From Olsenella profusa DSM 13989 (GTDB lineage: Bacteria; Actinomycetota; Coriobacteriia; Coriobacteriales; Atopobiaceae), in the NCBI RefSeq assembly GCF_030811115.1, contig NZ_JAUSQK010000001.1:2046001-2110000 (forward strand): a DNA stretch of 64,000 nt, in the 5' to 3' direction. Positions 8,920 through 18,593 of the stretch are shown here, piece after piece. The notes under the pieces are model-generated. The model had not been told where the DNA came from. It saw only the letters and a program-made list of their open reading frames with translations, and made no database searches. The number at the start of each line of letters is the position of its first letter. Within the stretch, counting starts at the first letter, position 1. The translations under genes and the position numbers were made by a program.

Positions 8920-9987
8920 ATGGCTGACGTCCGGAGGCTTCTGGTCGACCTTGGCTGCGCGGATGTGCGCGAGTTGGCTGCGCGTGCGACCCCGTCCCCC
9001 TTGGCGGACGCATGCCTACGGCATGACCATGGCTTCTATACGCTCTATGGGCGCGGGGGGACGGAAGTCGGGCCTCAGGCACCAGTCTGCGCGTGCATGG
9101 GGGGCTTCGATGGCGTCCATCGGGGGCACAGGGAGCTTGTGCGCGCCTGTCATGACGAGGCGCGGCTGAGGGGCGTCATCGCGCTCGCCATCACCTTTGA
9201 CCCTTTGCCCTCGCTCGTCCTCGAGGGGCGGGCGCATGGACACTGCCTGCTCTCCACCGAGCGGCGTGTCCGGCTCCTGCTGGATGCGGGCATGGATGCC
9301 GTCTGCGTGCTGGCGTTTGACAAGACCCTTGCGCATACCCCCTATGCCGACTTCGTCGATGGCCTGCTGCCGAAGGTTGCCCATGTCGAGTCCCTTCACG
9401 TGGGCGCCAACTTTCGCTTCGGCTTCGAGGGGGCGGGCACGCCAGCGGCGCTCGCGCGGCTGGGCCAGGCGCGGGGGTTCTCCGTCCACATCCACGACCT
9501 GCTGGCGCAGGGTGCAGCACCCGTCTCGTCCACGCGTACGCGCGCACTGCTCGCCCAGGGTAGCGTCGAGGATGCCGCACGCCTGTTGGGTCGCCCCCAT
9601 GTCGTGCATGGGGTCGTCGAGCACGGACGGGGGGAGGGGACCACCCTTGGCTTTCCCACGGCGAACGTGCATGTCGATGCCCGACTGTGCCTGCCGGCCG
9701 AGGGGGTGTATGCGGGCTTCGTCATCTGCGGTCCCACGGCATGGCCCGCCGCCATCAACGTGGGCGCGTCGCCCACGTTCTCGACACCGCGGGCGTCATT
9801 TCTGGAGGCCAACCTCATCGGCTTTGCGGGTAAGCTCTATGGGCGTGAGGTGGATGTGGCGTTCGTCTCGTGGCTGCGGCCCTCTCGCCCCTTCGATTCC
9901 ACCGTGAAGCTGGAACGTACGGTGCGCTCCAACATCGATTGGGTACGTACCAACCTAGGTGATGATGGGCTGGAGGTGCGCGGATGA
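8920..9987 (+). CDS. ribF: bifunctional riboflavin kinase/FAD synthetase RibF
   Basis: 355 residues. The N-terminal nucleotidyltransferase domain has the phosphate loop GGFDGVHRGH and the SSTRTRALLAQGSVEDAARLLGR segment. The C-terminal riboflavin kinase domain begins at GVVEHGRGEGTTLGFPTANV and ends with EVDVAFVSWLRPSRPFDS. Together they make FMN and then FAD. An N-terminal extension of about 45 residues precedes the usual start. It lies 3 bases after truB and overlaps dnaG as ATGA. Confidence 0.93.
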   Translation: MADVRRLLVDLGCADVRELAARATPSPLADACLRHDHGFYTLYGRGGTEVGPQAPVCACMGGFDGVHRGHRELVRACHDEARLRGVIALAITFDPLPSLVLEGRAHGHCLLSTERRVRLLLDAGMDAVCVLAFDKTLAHTPYADFVDGLLPKVAHVESLHVGANFRFGFEGAGTPAALARLGQARGFSVHIHDLLAQGAAPVSSTRTRALLAQGSVEDAARLLGRPHVVHGVVEHGRGEGTTLGFPTANVHVDARLCLPAEGVYAGFVICGPTAWPAAINVGASPTFSTPRASFLEANLIGFAGKLYGREVDVAFVSWLRPSRPFDSTVKLERTVRSNIDWVRTNLGDDGLEVRG

Positions 9988-11894
9988 TAACCGACGAGGA
10001 CAAGGAGCGCGTGCGCCAGGCCACCGACATCCTGCAGCTGGTGGGCGAGACGGTGGAGCTGCGCCAGCGTGGGCAGGACTTCTGGGGCTGCTGCCCCTTC
10101 CACCATGAGAAGAGTCCCTCCTTTCACGTGAACCCCCAGACGGGCCTGTGGAAGTGCTTTGGCTGCGGCGCGGGGGGCGACGTCTTTGCCTATGTCATGA
10201 AGCGCGAGAGCCTCGACTTCCCCGATTCCATCCGCTACCTGGCAGAGCGTGCCGGCATCGAGCTCACGGAGGAACGGGGGAGCCAGCGCAGGGGTCCCCG
10301 CCGCAACCGTCTCATGGAGTGTCTCGCCGATGCGGAGCGCTTCTTTGGCACCTACCTCATGCGAGGCAGGGGGGAGGGCGCCGCTGCCGCCCGGCACTAC
10401 CTGGCGGGCAGGGGCTTTGGCTCTGCCGTGTGCAGGCGCTGGGGCCTGGGCTATGCGCCGGGGCATGGCATGCTCGTGGCGCACCTGACGGCCCAGGGCT
10501 TCACGCCCCAGGAGATCCTCGCAGCCGACCTCGCCCTCTCAGGATCCGGACGGCTGCGCGACCGCTTCTTCGACCGGGCGATGTTTCCCATCCACGACGA
10601 GCAGGGCAAGTGCATCGGCTTTGGTGGGCGCGTGCTCACCGATGCCAAGCCCAAGTACCTCAACACCAAGGACACGGCCGTGTTCCATAAGGGCAAGCAC
10701 CTCTTTGCCTTCGATCGCGCGCGCGACGCCATGGTGTCCACGGGCACGGCCATCGTCTGCGAGGGCTATACGGACGTCATCTCCATGCACGAGGCGGGCC
10801 TCACCAACGTGGTGGCGGCGCTGGGCACGGCGCTCACGCTCGATCACGTGAAGATGATCTCGCGCTTCGCCAAGAGCCGCATCATCTGCATGTTCGATGG
10901 CGATGCGGCGGGGCAGCGCGCGGCCGAGCGCACCGTGCAGTATGTGGACAAGACGAACCTTGAGCTTCTGTGCGTGGTGCTTCCGGGCAACATGGATCCG
11001 GCGGAGTACCTTGCCGCCGAGGGCGCCGACGCCCTCAGGGGGCGCCTGGATGCCGCACGACCGCTCATGAGCTTCGTCTTCGAGCGGCACCTCGAGCGGT
11101 ATGACCTCTCGGTACCGGGTCAGCGCGTCGCGGCACTGGATGACCTTGCGGCGCTCCTGTCCCCGCTTTCCGACTCCATCCTCCTGAACGAGTATGCGAC
11201 GCAGCTCGCGGGTCTCGTAGGCGCCAATATGGAGGAGACGCGCCGTCGCATTCGCTCGGCGGGTGCCAAGGCCCGCTCGCGCACGCAGGCATCCCTGGGA
11301 CAGGGGCGGTCCGCCGAGGACGAGCCCCCGGCGAATGCCTATGGGCCGTATGTCTACGAGGGGGACGAGCTGGGTGGAGAGGGGACCGCCCCCGCCGGTG
11401 TCCCTCCCGCGATGGAGCCTGCCGTCACGTTCTCCGATGAGGAGCGCCGCCAACTCGATGCCGAGCGCGAGCTGTTGTCGCTCATGACCACGGACCTTGC
11501 CGTCGTGCGACCGCTGGGGGAACGCATCGGCTCGCTCTCATGGGCGGACGGGCGCCATGAGTCCATGGCCTGGGCCATGCTTGCCACGCCGATGGATGCC
11601 GCACCGCACGACGTGGTGCGCGCCGCCGAGGGCGTGGTGCCGGAGGCCCCGCAGATACTCTCCTCCGGGACGCTCGACGTCACGTCTGACATGTCGACCC
11701 AGCAGAAGGCCGCCTTTCTGGTGGACGTCATCGAACTCTGGGCGGACCGTCGCAGGGTGCGGCAGATTCAGGCACAGCTCAAGGCACTGGGTGCCGGTGA
11801 GCCGAGACAGGAGGCCCGCGACCTCTTCGCCGAGGCCACCACGATCCAACGGCGCATCAACGAGCTCGTGACGCAGCTTCCCGTGCGTGTGTAA
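9984..11894 (+). CDS. dnaG: DNA primase
   Basis: 636 residues. The zinc-binding domain uses C37, H40, C58 and C61 (CPFHHEKSP ... CFGCG). The catalytic TOPRIM domain contains VCEGYTDVIS and FDGDAAGQRAAER. The C-terminal part (YATQLAGLVGANMEETRRRI onwards) is the divergent helicase-binding region. The ATG overlaps the ribF stop. Having dnaG next to rpoD is the classical macromolecular-synthesis arrangement, here fused onto the rimP-nusA operon instead of following rpsU. Confidence 0.96.
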   Translation: MITDEDKERVRQATDILQLVGETVELRQRGQDFWGCCPFHHEKSPSFHVNPQTGLWKCFGCGAGGDVFAYVMKRESLDFPDSIRYLAERAGIELTEERGSQRRGPRRNRLMECLADAERFFGTYLMRGRGEGAAAARHYLAGRGFGSAVCRRWGLGYAPGHGMLVAHLTAQGFTPQEILAADLALSGSGRLRDRFFDRAMFPIHDEQGKCIGFGGRVLTDAKPKYLNTKDTAVFHKGKHLFAFDRARDAMVSTGTAIVCEGYTDVISMHEAGLTNVVAALGTALTLDHVKMISRFAKSRIICMFDGDAAGQRAAERTVQYVDKTNLELLCVVLPGNMDPAEYLAAEGADALRGRLDAARPLMSFVFERHLERYDLSVPGQRVAALDDLAALLSPLSDSILLNEYATQLAGLVGANMEETRRRIRSAGAKARSRTQASLGQGRSAEDEPPANAYGPYVYEGDELGGEGTAPAGVPPAMEPAVTFSDEERRQLDAERELLSLMTTDLAVVRPLGERIGSLSWADGRHESMAWAMLATPMDAAPHDVVRAAEGVVPEAPQILSSGTLDVTSDMSTQQKAAFLVDVIELWADRRRVRQIQAQLKALGAGEPRQEARDLFAEATTIQRRINELVTQLPVRV

Positions 11895-11946
11895 CGTCGG
11901 GAAAACGGGTATCATGGATAGGCTCTGACCCATAGAAAGGAAACTC

Positions 11947-13311
11947 GTGGCCAAGAAATCCGCCTCCGCAGCATCCACCCTCCCCGACAGGCTCCAGGGC
12001 GTCGCCGATACGCTGATACAGCAATCCGCATCCAACGGCCACAAGGTGAGTGAGGATGACATCCAGATCGCCCTTGCCGACATCGATGTCGATGACGAGG
12101 AGCTGTCCGCTCTCTACGACCAGGTCCGTGCCAAGGGCGTGGAGATCACCAGCGAGGTCGAGAGCCAAGACGATGCCACAGGCCCCTCAGACGAGGATGA
12201 CCTCGAAGGTTCGGACGACCTCGATGACGATCAGGGGCTCGCTGACGACGAGGAGGACGTCCGTCGCAACGAGGCGCGCGAGGAGGCCCGCGCGGCCAAC
12301 GAGATCCTGCGCAGCACATCCAAGAACAAGCAGCGCAAGCGCTCCAGCCGTGCCCGTGCCCGTCGCACGGACGCCTCCACCGTCATGCTCACGGGCGACC
12401 CCGTGCGCATGTACCTCAAGGAGATCGGCAAGGTCGACCTGCTGACCGCCTCCGAGGAGGTCCATCTGGCCATGAAGATCGAGGCGGGCACCGAGGCCGC
12501 CGACAAGCTCGAGGCCGCCGAGGATGGCGAGATCGAGCTCACCCGTGCCGAGCAGCGGCGCCTCATGCGCATCGAACAGGTGGGCCTCGAGGCCAAGCAG
12601 GCCCTCATCAGCGCCAACCTGCGTCTGACCGTCTCCATTGCCAAGCGCTATGTTGGCCGTGGCATGCTCTTCCTCGACCTCATCCAAGAGGGCAACCTCG
12701 GTCTCATCCGCGCGGTCGAGAAGTTCGACTACACCAAGGGCTTCAAGTTCTCGACGTATGCCACGTGGTGGATTCGCCAGGCCATCACGCGTGCCATCGC
12801 CGACCAGGCACGCACCATCCGCATCCCCGTGCACATGGTGGAGACCATCAACAAGCTCGTGCGCGTCCAGCGCCAGCTCCTCCAGGAGCTGGGTCGCGAC
12901 CCCACGCCCGAGGAGATCGGTGAGGAGATGGGCATCACGGCCGATCGCGTGCGCGAGATCCAGAAGATCAGCCAAGAGCCCGTCTCGCTCGAGACGCCCA
13001 TCGGCGAGGAGGAGGACTCCCAGCTGGGTGACTTCATCGAGGACTCCACGGCCGTGGCCCCCCCAGAGGCGGCGAGCGACTCCATGCTGCGCGAACAGCT
13101 TGAGCAGGTGCTCGATGGCCTGGCGGATCGCGAGCGCAAGGTCATCAGGTTCCGCTTTGGGCTTGAGGACGGCCATCCGCGCACGCTCGAGGAGGTCGGT
13201 CGCGAGTTTGGCGTCACGCGCGAGCGCATTCGCCAGATCGAGAGCAAGACGCTCGCAAAGCTGCGTCACCCGTCCCGCTCCGGCCGCCTCAAGGACTTCA
13301 TGGAGGACTAG
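11947..13311 (+). CDS. rpoD: principal sigma factor RpoD/SigA
   Basis: 454 residues. An acidic region 1.1 is followed by an Arg/Lys-rich linker. Then come region 1.2 ([18 protein letters not shown]), region 2 ([36 protein letters not shown]), region 3 and region 4 ([21 protein letters not shown]). It is the housekeeping sigma factor. The start is GTG at 11947 after AGAAAGG. There are 52 bases between dnaG and rpoD, and a strong terminator follows. Confidence 0.96.
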   Translation: MAKKSASAASTLPDRLQGVADTLIQQSASNGHKVSEDDIQIALADIDVDDEELSALYDQVRAKGVEITSEVESQDDATGPSDEDDLEGSDDLDDDQGLADDEEDVRRNEAREEARAANEILRSTSKNKQRKRSSRARARRTDASTVMLTGDPVRMYLKEIGKVDLLTASEEVHLAMKIEAGTEAADKLEAAEDGEIELTRAEQRRLMRIEQVGLEAKQALISANLRLTVSIAKRYVGRGMLFLDLIQEGNLGLIRAVEKFDYTKGFKFSTYATWWIRQAITRAIADQARTIRIPVHMVETINKLVRVQRQLLQELGRDPTPEEIGEEMGITADRVREIQKISQEPVSLETPIGEEEDSQLGDFIEDSTAVAPPEAASDSMLREQLEQVLDGLADRERKVIRFRFGLEDGHPRTLEEVGREFGVTRERIRQIESKTLAKLRHPSRSGRLKDFMED

Positions 13312-13356
13312 TGCCGCCCTCACATGCAGATGCCACGAGGAAGTCGTACACCATGA

Positions 13357-13390
13357 GGAGTCGTATGCAATTGCATACGACTCCCTTTTT
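13357..13390 (+). terminator. intrinsic terminator after rpoD
   Basis: A perfect 28-base palindrome: GGAGTCGTATGCAA (13357-13370) followed by its exact complement (13371-13384). CTTTTT comes next. The short distance to the rpoD stop and the U-run mark it as the end of the core operon. Confidence 0.85.
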
Positions 13391-13518
13391 ACAAATGTGC
13401 AGGTAAAAGACTTGTTGAGAGAAATCCGTATGATTATATCGTTAGAATTCAAACAAGATAATGCGAACGACTTATACGGGAGACCCACGTGAGAGACATG
13501 CATGGAGCGTTTGGAATG

Positions 13519-13540
13519 AAAAAAGACGGCCGAAGCCGTC
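13519..13540 (-). terminator. intrinsic terminator of tRNA-Asn
   Basis: On the minus strand GACGGC-TTCG-GCCGTC, a UUCG-type tetraloop hairpin, is followed by TTTTTT. It lies 11 bases beyond the CCA end of the tRNA. Confidence 0.85.
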
Positions 13541-13550
13541 TTGAAGTCTC

Positions 13551-13625
13551 TGGCTCCCCGGGCAGGATTCGAACCTGCGACACGCTGATTAACAGTCAGC
13601 TGCGCTACCGCTGCGCCACCGGGGA
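13551..13625 (-). tRNA. tRNA-Asn(GTT), CCA encoded
   Basis: 75 bases read on the minus strand. Acceptor stem TCCCCGG/CCGGGGA, D stem GCGC/GCGC, anticodon stem GCTGA/TCAGC with loop CTGTTAA (anticodon GTT), T stem GCAGG/CCTGC with loop TTCGAAT, discriminator G and an encoded CCA. All stems pair without mismatch. Confidence 0.97.
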
Positions 13626-13656
13626 ATGTGTGTGGTTGTGCATCGCACGAGCAATA

Positions 13657-13684
13657 ACTATAGCGGTTCGCCGGATTCTTGCAA
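13657..13684 (-). promoter_or_regulatory. tRNA-Asn promoter
   Basis: On the minus strand a -35 box TTGCAA (13679-13684), a 16-base spacer and a -10 box TATAGT (13657-13662) lie about 30 bases before the tRNA. Confidence 0.6.
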
Positions 13685-13864
13685 GGAGAAATTCGGCTCC
13701 AGCGTGCGCCCTTAAAACATCCACGAGTCGCATGTGAGGGCACGGACCCGTGGCCAGTCATGTCGGGTGTCTCTATGTCTCCATGCGCCACATGGCCCAC
13801 GCGTAGTCACCGCCCCCTGCTCTGACGATTGCTACCATTGCCCCAACAGTGAGGGAGAAGAAGC

Positions 13865-14512
13865 ATGGCAGATCAGGCCTCGAGGCAAAACAGAAAGCGC
13901 CTCCTCATCTCGGGGATGCTTCTTACCGGAATTTTATTGTATATGATGGTCCGGTTTTACTTTTTGTGCCTCAGTCTCCAACTAGAGTCGACAGGCTCCG
14001 TGCAGCAAACCATAGACCACCATGGGAGCTTGCTGATGGTCATGGGCGAGTTGCTCATGCTTTCGACCATTCTCTGTGGATGCACGTTCTACAACGTGCG
14101 TAAACTATATTTCCAGAACGAAAGGGTGCCGACAGGGCTTCTCGTGGTGAGCCTTGCGCTCCTGTCGATGGCATGGCTGGCCATAGTGGTGAAGACCGGC
14201 AGGCTCGTCTATCCCATCAACGGTCTGCCTGTCGTCACAGGCGACAGTCTCAAAACGACTTTGGCCGAAATCTATGCACTATGGCATGCGTGCGACATCC
14301 TGCTGGGGCTGTTCATGATCTCCTGGTCCGGGTTGGTATCACATTCCTTTTGGAAGTACAGCGGGGCGGCTGTTGGTTTGATGCAGATGCTCTGTACATA
14401 TTTCGCTCAAGGCATGAAGCCGATCCCCTTGTCGATGGCGATCGCCCTCTCGACGATATGGTTGCTAAGACGTGGCCTGTCCAGCGTCAATGACCTCTTT
14501 CCCACCATCTGA
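13865..14512 (+). CDS. hypothetical multi-pass membrane protein
   Basis: 215 residues with a strong ribosome site (AGGGAGAAG) before the ATG. Hydrophobic stretches suggest five or six transmembrane helices (for example LLISGMLLTGILLYMMV, LLVVSLALLSMAWLAIV, ILLGLFMISWSGLV). I do not recognise a family. It lies alone between the tRNA gene and the polysaccharide-export cluster on the same strand, so a link to the cell envelope is only a guess. Confidence 0.7.
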   Translation: MADQASRQNRKRLLISGMLLTGILLYMMVRFYFLCLSLQLESTGSVQQTIDHHGSLLMVMGELLMLSTILCGCTFYNVRKLYFQNERVPTGLLVVSLALLSMAWLAIVVKTGRLVYPINGLPVVTGDSLKTTLAEIYALWHACDILLGLFMISWSGLVSHSFWKYSGAAVGLMQMLCTYFAQGMKPIPLSMAIALSTIWLLRRGLSSVNDLFPTI

Positions 14513-14620
14513 TTTCACAGGCCGCACGCGAGGGCACGGGCGGGCAAGAGGCGCTGTGCTACCATGATTCGAAGTGTTTCACCATGCGAGCGTTCTCGCC
14601 GAGAGGCCCACGGAGGGACT

Positions 14621-15433
14621 TTGGAAGCTACAGCGCAGATCTCCGCCAAGGATGCCTGGTATTCGTCGGGTAAGAAGGACTGGTTCATCCTCAGGCAGCT
14701 CGTTGCCAAGGACTTCAAGCTCAAGTATCGCCGCAGCGCCCTGGGCGTCGTGTGGAGCGTGCTCAACCCGCTGCTCATGATGCTCGTGCTCGTGGCGGTG
14801 TTCGGCTCCTTCATGGCCAACCGCGACCCCGGCATCGGTAACTTCGCCGTCTACCTCATCCTGGGCAACACAGCCTTCCAGCTCATGAGCGACTCCACGA
14901 CACAGGGCATGACATCCATCATCACGGCGGCACCGCTGCTCAAGAAGGTCAAGGTCAACCGCTACGTGTTTCCCGTGCAGAAGGTCCTCTTCGCGGGCGT
15001 CAACTACGCATTCTCCATCATCGCCATCGCGCTCGTCATGGTCGTGGAGCGCACGCCCATCGGCATCACCGTCCTGCTGTGGCCCTTCGCGCTCGCTACC
15101 CTCATGATCTTCAGCATCGGCGTCTCACTGCTCCTCTCCGCGCTGTCGGTCTTCTTCCGTGATGTCATCCATCTGTGGGGCGTGGTCATCACGGCCTGGA
15201 TGTACCTCACGCCGCTGTTCTACTCCATCACCATCCTGCCCGACTGGCTGCAGCGCCTGGAGACCTTCAACCCCATGTACGTCTATGTGACCTACATCCG
15301 TGAGGCCGTGCTCTACCAGCGGGTTCCCTCCCTCGGCCTGCATCTTGCCTGCCTCGTGTTCGCCGGCTTCTTCCTGCTCGTCGGCTATCTGGTGTTCCAC
15401 CGCCACGAGCACAAGTTCATCCTGTTCATCTAG
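14621..15433 (+). CDS. ABC-2 polysaccharide export permease (Wzm/TagG type)
   Basis: About 270 residues. The cytoplasmic N-terminus (VAKDFKLKYRRSALGVVWSVLNPLLMMLVL) and six membrane segments are typical of the permease of teichoic-acid or O-antigen exporters; SALSVFFRDVIHLWGVVITAWMYLTPLFYS is the characteristic late segment. I favour TTG at 14621, 3 bases after GGAGGG. The ATG at 14564 would add 19 poorly conserved residues without a ribosome site. It forms a transporter with the next gene. Confidence 0.88.
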   Translation: MEATAQISAKDAWYSSGKKDWFILRQLVAKDFKLKYRRSALGVVWSVLNPLLMMLVLVAVFGSFMANRDPGIGNFAVYLILGNTAFQLMSDSTTQGMTSIITAAPLLKKVKVNRYVFPVQKVLFAGVNYAFSIIAIALVMVVERTPIGITVLLWPFALATLMIFSIGVSLLLSALSVFFRDVIHLWGVVITAWMYLTPLFYSITILPDWLQRLETFNPMYVYVTYIREAVLYQRVPSLGLHLACLVFAGFFLLVGYLVFHRHEHKFILFI

Positions 15434-15450
15434 CGCCCAAGGGGGCCTTC

Positions 15451-16236
15451 GTGTCCGATCAGAGCGTCCATCCCAAGCCAGAGATTCCCTCGCCCGGCGC
15501 CGAGACCATCATCGACGTCGACGGCGTCTCGATGATCTTCAACATCGCCTCCGAACAGTTCAACTCCCTCAAGGAGTACTTCATCGCCCTCATGCGCCAC
15601 GAGCTCAAGTTCAAGGAGTTCCGCGCGCTTGACCACATCAGCTTCCAGGTCAAGCGGGGAGAGGCCTTTGGCCTCGTGGGCACCAACGGATCCGGCAAGT
15701 CCACCATGCTCAAGATCATCGCGGGGGTGCTTGAGGCCTCAAGGGGCAGCTGCACGGTCAAGGGGACCATCGCACCACTCATCGAGCTGGGCGCTGGCTT
15801 CGACATGGAGCTCACGGCCAAGGAGAACATCTACCTCAACGGGGCGCTCCTGGGCTATCGTAGGGAGTTCATTGATGCGCACTTCCAGGACATCGTGGAC
15901 TTCGCCGAGCTTCAGGACTTCATGGACATGCCGCTCAAGAACTACTCCAGCGGCATGGTCGCCCGCATCGCCTTCGCCATCGCCACCATCACCGAGCCGG
16001 ACATCCTCATCGTGGACGAGACGCTCTCGGTGGGCGACTTCCTCTTCCAACAGAAGTGCGAGCGTCGCATCAAGGAGCTCGTCGATGCCGACAACGTGAC
16101 GGTGCTGCTTGTGAGCCACGACATCGAGCTCGTGGAGCGCATGTGCGACCGTGTCTGCTGGATCGAGAAGGGCCACGAGCGCATGCTCGGCCCCACCGAT
16201 GAGGTCTGCGCGGCATACCGGAGCCTAGGGGAGTAG
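15451..16236 (+). CDS. ABC polysaccharide export ATPase (Wzt/TagH type)
   Basis: 261 residues. Walker A is GTNGSGKST (77-85), the signature is YSSGM, Walker B is ILIVDE and the switch histidine lies in LLVSHDIELV. The FNIASEQFNSLKEYFIALM segment before the core is typical of TagH/Wzt ATPases, which drive export of undecaprenyl-linked glycans. The substrate-recognising C-terminal domain of some Wzt proteins is absent. It starts with GTG and lies 17 bases after the permease. Confidence 0.9.
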   Translation: MSDQSVHPKPEIPSPGAETIIDVDGVSMIFNIASEQFNSLKEYFIALMRHELKFKEFRALDHISFQVKRGEAFGLVGTNGSGKSTMLKIIAGVLEASRGSCTVKGTIAPLIELGAGFDMELTAKENIYLNGALLGYRREFIDAHFQDIVDFAELQDFMDMPLKNYSSGMVARIAFAIATITEPDILIVDETLSVGDFLFQQKCERRIKELVDADNVTVLLVSHDIELVERMCDRVCWIEKGHERMLGPTDEVCAAYRSLGE

Positions 16237-16239
16237 GCC

Positions 16240-17310
16240 ATGCCGCGCATCTCCGTCCTCATCCCCATCTACAACGTCGAGGACTACCTTGAGGAGTGCC
16301 TATGGTCACTCCGGAGGCAGAGCTTTGGCGACTTCGAGGCGCTGTGCATCAACGACGGCTCCACCGACTCCTCGCGTGCCATCATCGAGCGCTTCTGTGG
16401 GGAGGATCGGCGCTTCCGCCTGGTGGACAAGCCCAACTCCGGCTATGGTGCCTCCATGAACCGAGGCCTTGCCGAGGCGGCCGGCGAGCTCATCGCCATC
16501 CTCGAGTCCGACGACATCATGTATCCCATGGCACTGGGAGAGCTGACGGGTGCGCTCGATGGTCACGGTGCCGAGGTGGCCAAGGGGAGCTTCACGTTCT
16601 ATTGGTCCCAGGATGGCGGCAGGGATGTCCCTTGGGATGGCATCCCGTCCGACCTGTGCGACAGGCTGGTGGACACGCGCATCGACACGCGCATCTTCCG
16701 GCAGAAGGCCTCCATCTGGAGCGGCCTCTATCGGCGTGACTTCCTGGATGGGCACGACATCCGCTTCCAGGAGTCCCCCGGTGCGTCCTTCCAGGACACA
16801 TCCTTTGCCTTCAAGGTGTGGAGCTGTGCGGACGCCGCCACGTTCATAGAGCGGCCCATCATCCACTACCGCCAGGACCGTGAGGCGTCCTCCGTCAACT
16901 CCACGGGCAAGGCCTACGCCATCTGCGGCGAGTACGCGCATCTCGAGCGCTGGTTGGGCGAGCGGCCTGCTGACGGGCATACGGACACGCTCTGGACCGA
17001 GTTCCAGGTCTCGCGCCTGAACGCCTACCTCTGGAACCTCGACCGTCTTGACGCCGGCCTGCGGGTGGGGTTTGCCGAGCAGGCCGCCCAGGAGTTCGCG
17101 CGCAGCCGCAAGGACGGCACGCTCGACCTCTCGCGTCTCGACGGCTGGAAGCGCCTCAACCTCGAGCGCCTCATGGCCGACCCCGCAGGCTATGTTGCCG
17201 TCCGCAACCGCTCGACGGATGCGGGGACGGCGGACAAGCTTCGCTTCTGCCTGCGCCTCGGGGGCCTTCCCGCCCTGGTCGAGGTCCTGAGGGCAAGGCG
17301 GGGCGCATGA
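16240..17310 (+). CDS. glycosyltransferase family 2
   Basis: 356 residues. The GT-A fold core starts at once (RISVLIPIYNVEDYLEECLWSL). It has the nucleotide-binding NDGSTDSS and the metal-binding ESDD in place of the usual DADD or DSDD. The N-terminal 200 residues are the catalytic domain; the remainder is helical and has no transmembrane segments. It starts 3 bases after the ATPase gene, so it probably builds the glycan that the transporter exports. Confidence 0.88.
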   Translation: MPRISVLIPIYNVEDYLEECLWSLRRQSFGDFEALCINDGSTDSSRAIIERFCGEDRRFRLVDKPNSGYGASMNRGLAEAAGELIAILESDDIMYPMALGELTGALDGHGAEVAKGSFTFYWSQDGGRDVPWDGIPSDLCDRLVDTRIDTRIFRQKASIWSGLYRRDFLDGHDIRFQESPGASFQDTSFAFKVWSCADAATFIERPIIHYRQDREASSVNSTGKAYAICGEYAHLERWLGERPADGHTDTLWTEFQVSRLNAYLWNLDRLDAGLRVGFAEQAAQEFARSRKDGTLDLSRLDGWKRLNLERLMADPAGYVAVRNRSTDAGTADKLRFCLRLGGLPALVEVLRARRGA

Positions 17311-18380
17311 GCGGGCCACGCATCTCCATCATCGTCCCCGTCCACAACGCCGAGCGCACGCTGGGGAGCTGCCTCGACTCCCTGCTGGCGCAGACCTTTG
17401 GGGACATCGAGGTCATCTGCGTCGACGATGGCTCGCAGGACGCCTCGCTGGCGCTGCTGCGAGACCGTGCCAGGCGCGAGGGCCGCGTGCGCGTGCATCA
17501 CCAGGAGAACGCTGGTGTCTCCGTGGCGCGCAACGTGGGCATGCGGCTGGCACGGGGCCAGATCCTGATGTTCGTCGACGCGGATGACGAGCTGGTGAGC
17601 GAGGCCTGTGCGCGCGTGAGCGCCGTCTTCGACCGCGAGCGTCCCGAGGTGCTCACCTTTGGCCTGCGCTGTGTGCCCGCAGAGGCGGCACCGCTCAGCC
17701 TGCGCAGGGAGCTCTCCCCGCGCGCCATCACGTACGACGGCTTTGGGCCCGCCCTGCTCTTCAAGGAGCATGCGCGTCCCTATGCGTGCCGGACGGCCGT
17801 GAGCGCCTCGTTCGTGCGAAGGTGCCGCATCGGCTTCGAGCCGGGGCTGGCCCTGGGCGAGGACCAGGTCTTCTACTTCGTGGCCTATCCACTGTCCGCC
17901 AAGACCGTTCTCATGCCCGACGAGCTCTACCTCTACACCATGAACGAGCGGTCCAAGACGCACGAGTCCCAGGCGGGGCGCGAACGTCTGCTGGCCAAGC
18001 TCGACCAGCACCTGCGTATGGTGGAGGCCATTCTGCGCGAGTGGACGGATCGCGGCCTTGCCGGCAGGTGGGATGCGGAGCTCGTGGAGTGGATCTTGGA
18101 CCTGCTCATGCTGGACGTGAGCAAGCTCCCCCCCGTCGACCAGCACCGCACCTACGCCCGTCTCGTGGAGGACCTCAGGTCCTACCTCGGGCGCGAGGAC
18201 GTCGCCTCGTGCCTCGTGCGGGCCCCGTCGCGCACCTGCGCCCGCCGCATCGAGCGGGCGTCGGTGGACCCCGCCTCCAGCGCCCGCGTCTTCTCCCGCC
18301 TTGACCTGCCCGTCTTCTACCTCATGCGCCGTGGGCTCGTGCGCTGCCTCGAGCGTGTCTGGATGCGCGTCCGCACCTAG
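17307..18380 (+). CDS. glycosyltransferase family 2
   Basis: 357 residues. GT2 core RISIIVPVHNAERTLGSCLDSLL, nucleotide-binding VDDGSQDAS and metal-binding FVDADDEL. It overlaps the preceding transferase gene by 4 bases (ATGA) and closes the surface-polysaccharide cluster. A C-terminal helical region carries a Tyr/Arg-rich LYLYTMNERSKTHE segment seen in EpsJ/WaaB-like transferases. The sugar specificity cannot be told. Confidence 0.88.
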   Translation: MSGPRISIIVPVHNAERTLGSCLDSLLAQTFGDIEVICVDDGSQDASLALLRDRARREGRVRVHHQENAGVSVARNVGMRLARGQILMFVDADDELVSEACARVSAVFDRERPEVLTFGLRCVPAEAAPLSLRRELSPRAITYDGFGPALLFKEHARPYACRTAVSASFVRRCRIGFEPGLALGEDQVFYFVAYPLSAKTVLMPDELYLYTMNERSKTHESQAGRERLLAKLDQHLRMVEAILREWTDRGLAGRWDAELVEWILDLLMLDVSKLPPVDQHRTYARLVEDLRSYLGREDVASCLVRAPSRTCARRIERASVDPASSARVFSRLDLPVFYLMRRGLVRCLERVWMRVRT

Positions 18381-18447
18381 GCACCCCCACGCCAGCCACG
18401 TTTCTTCGCCACATGCGATTTCTTGCCGCGCGAGGCTCCCGCTCGTG

Positions 18448-18593
18448 TATAGTCGTGGTGTCCTTTAAGCGTGGTACGAGATGCCCGCAAGGCCAGAGGA
18501 GCACTGCCCCTCACAGAGCGAACCCTCGCTCATGCCGGTGTCTGGTATCGCGTCATCGCGCGGCTGGGCACTTCTTCTTGAGAGGGGACGCTC
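18448..18593 (+). promoter_or_regulatory. pyr operon promoter and structured leader
   Basis: A -10 box TATAGT lies at 18448-18453. The leader of about 135 bases contains CCAGAGGAGC in a small hairpin (18487-18507), which recalls the loop bound by PyrR (consensus with CCAGAGAGG). It also holds a GAGCGA/TCGCTC hairpin (18516-18531). CCCCTC (18507-18512) is complementary to the Shine-Dalgarno GAGGGG (18582-18587). This suggests PyrR-controlled masking of the pyrR ribosome site instead of transcription attenuation; no U-run is present. Confidence 0.5.

Noticed and set aside
12187-13800. 537-codon minus-strand frame across rpoD and the tRNA gene
   Set aside because: Antisense shadow of rpoD that also crosses a terminator and a tRNA; composition is typical of high-GC mirror frames.
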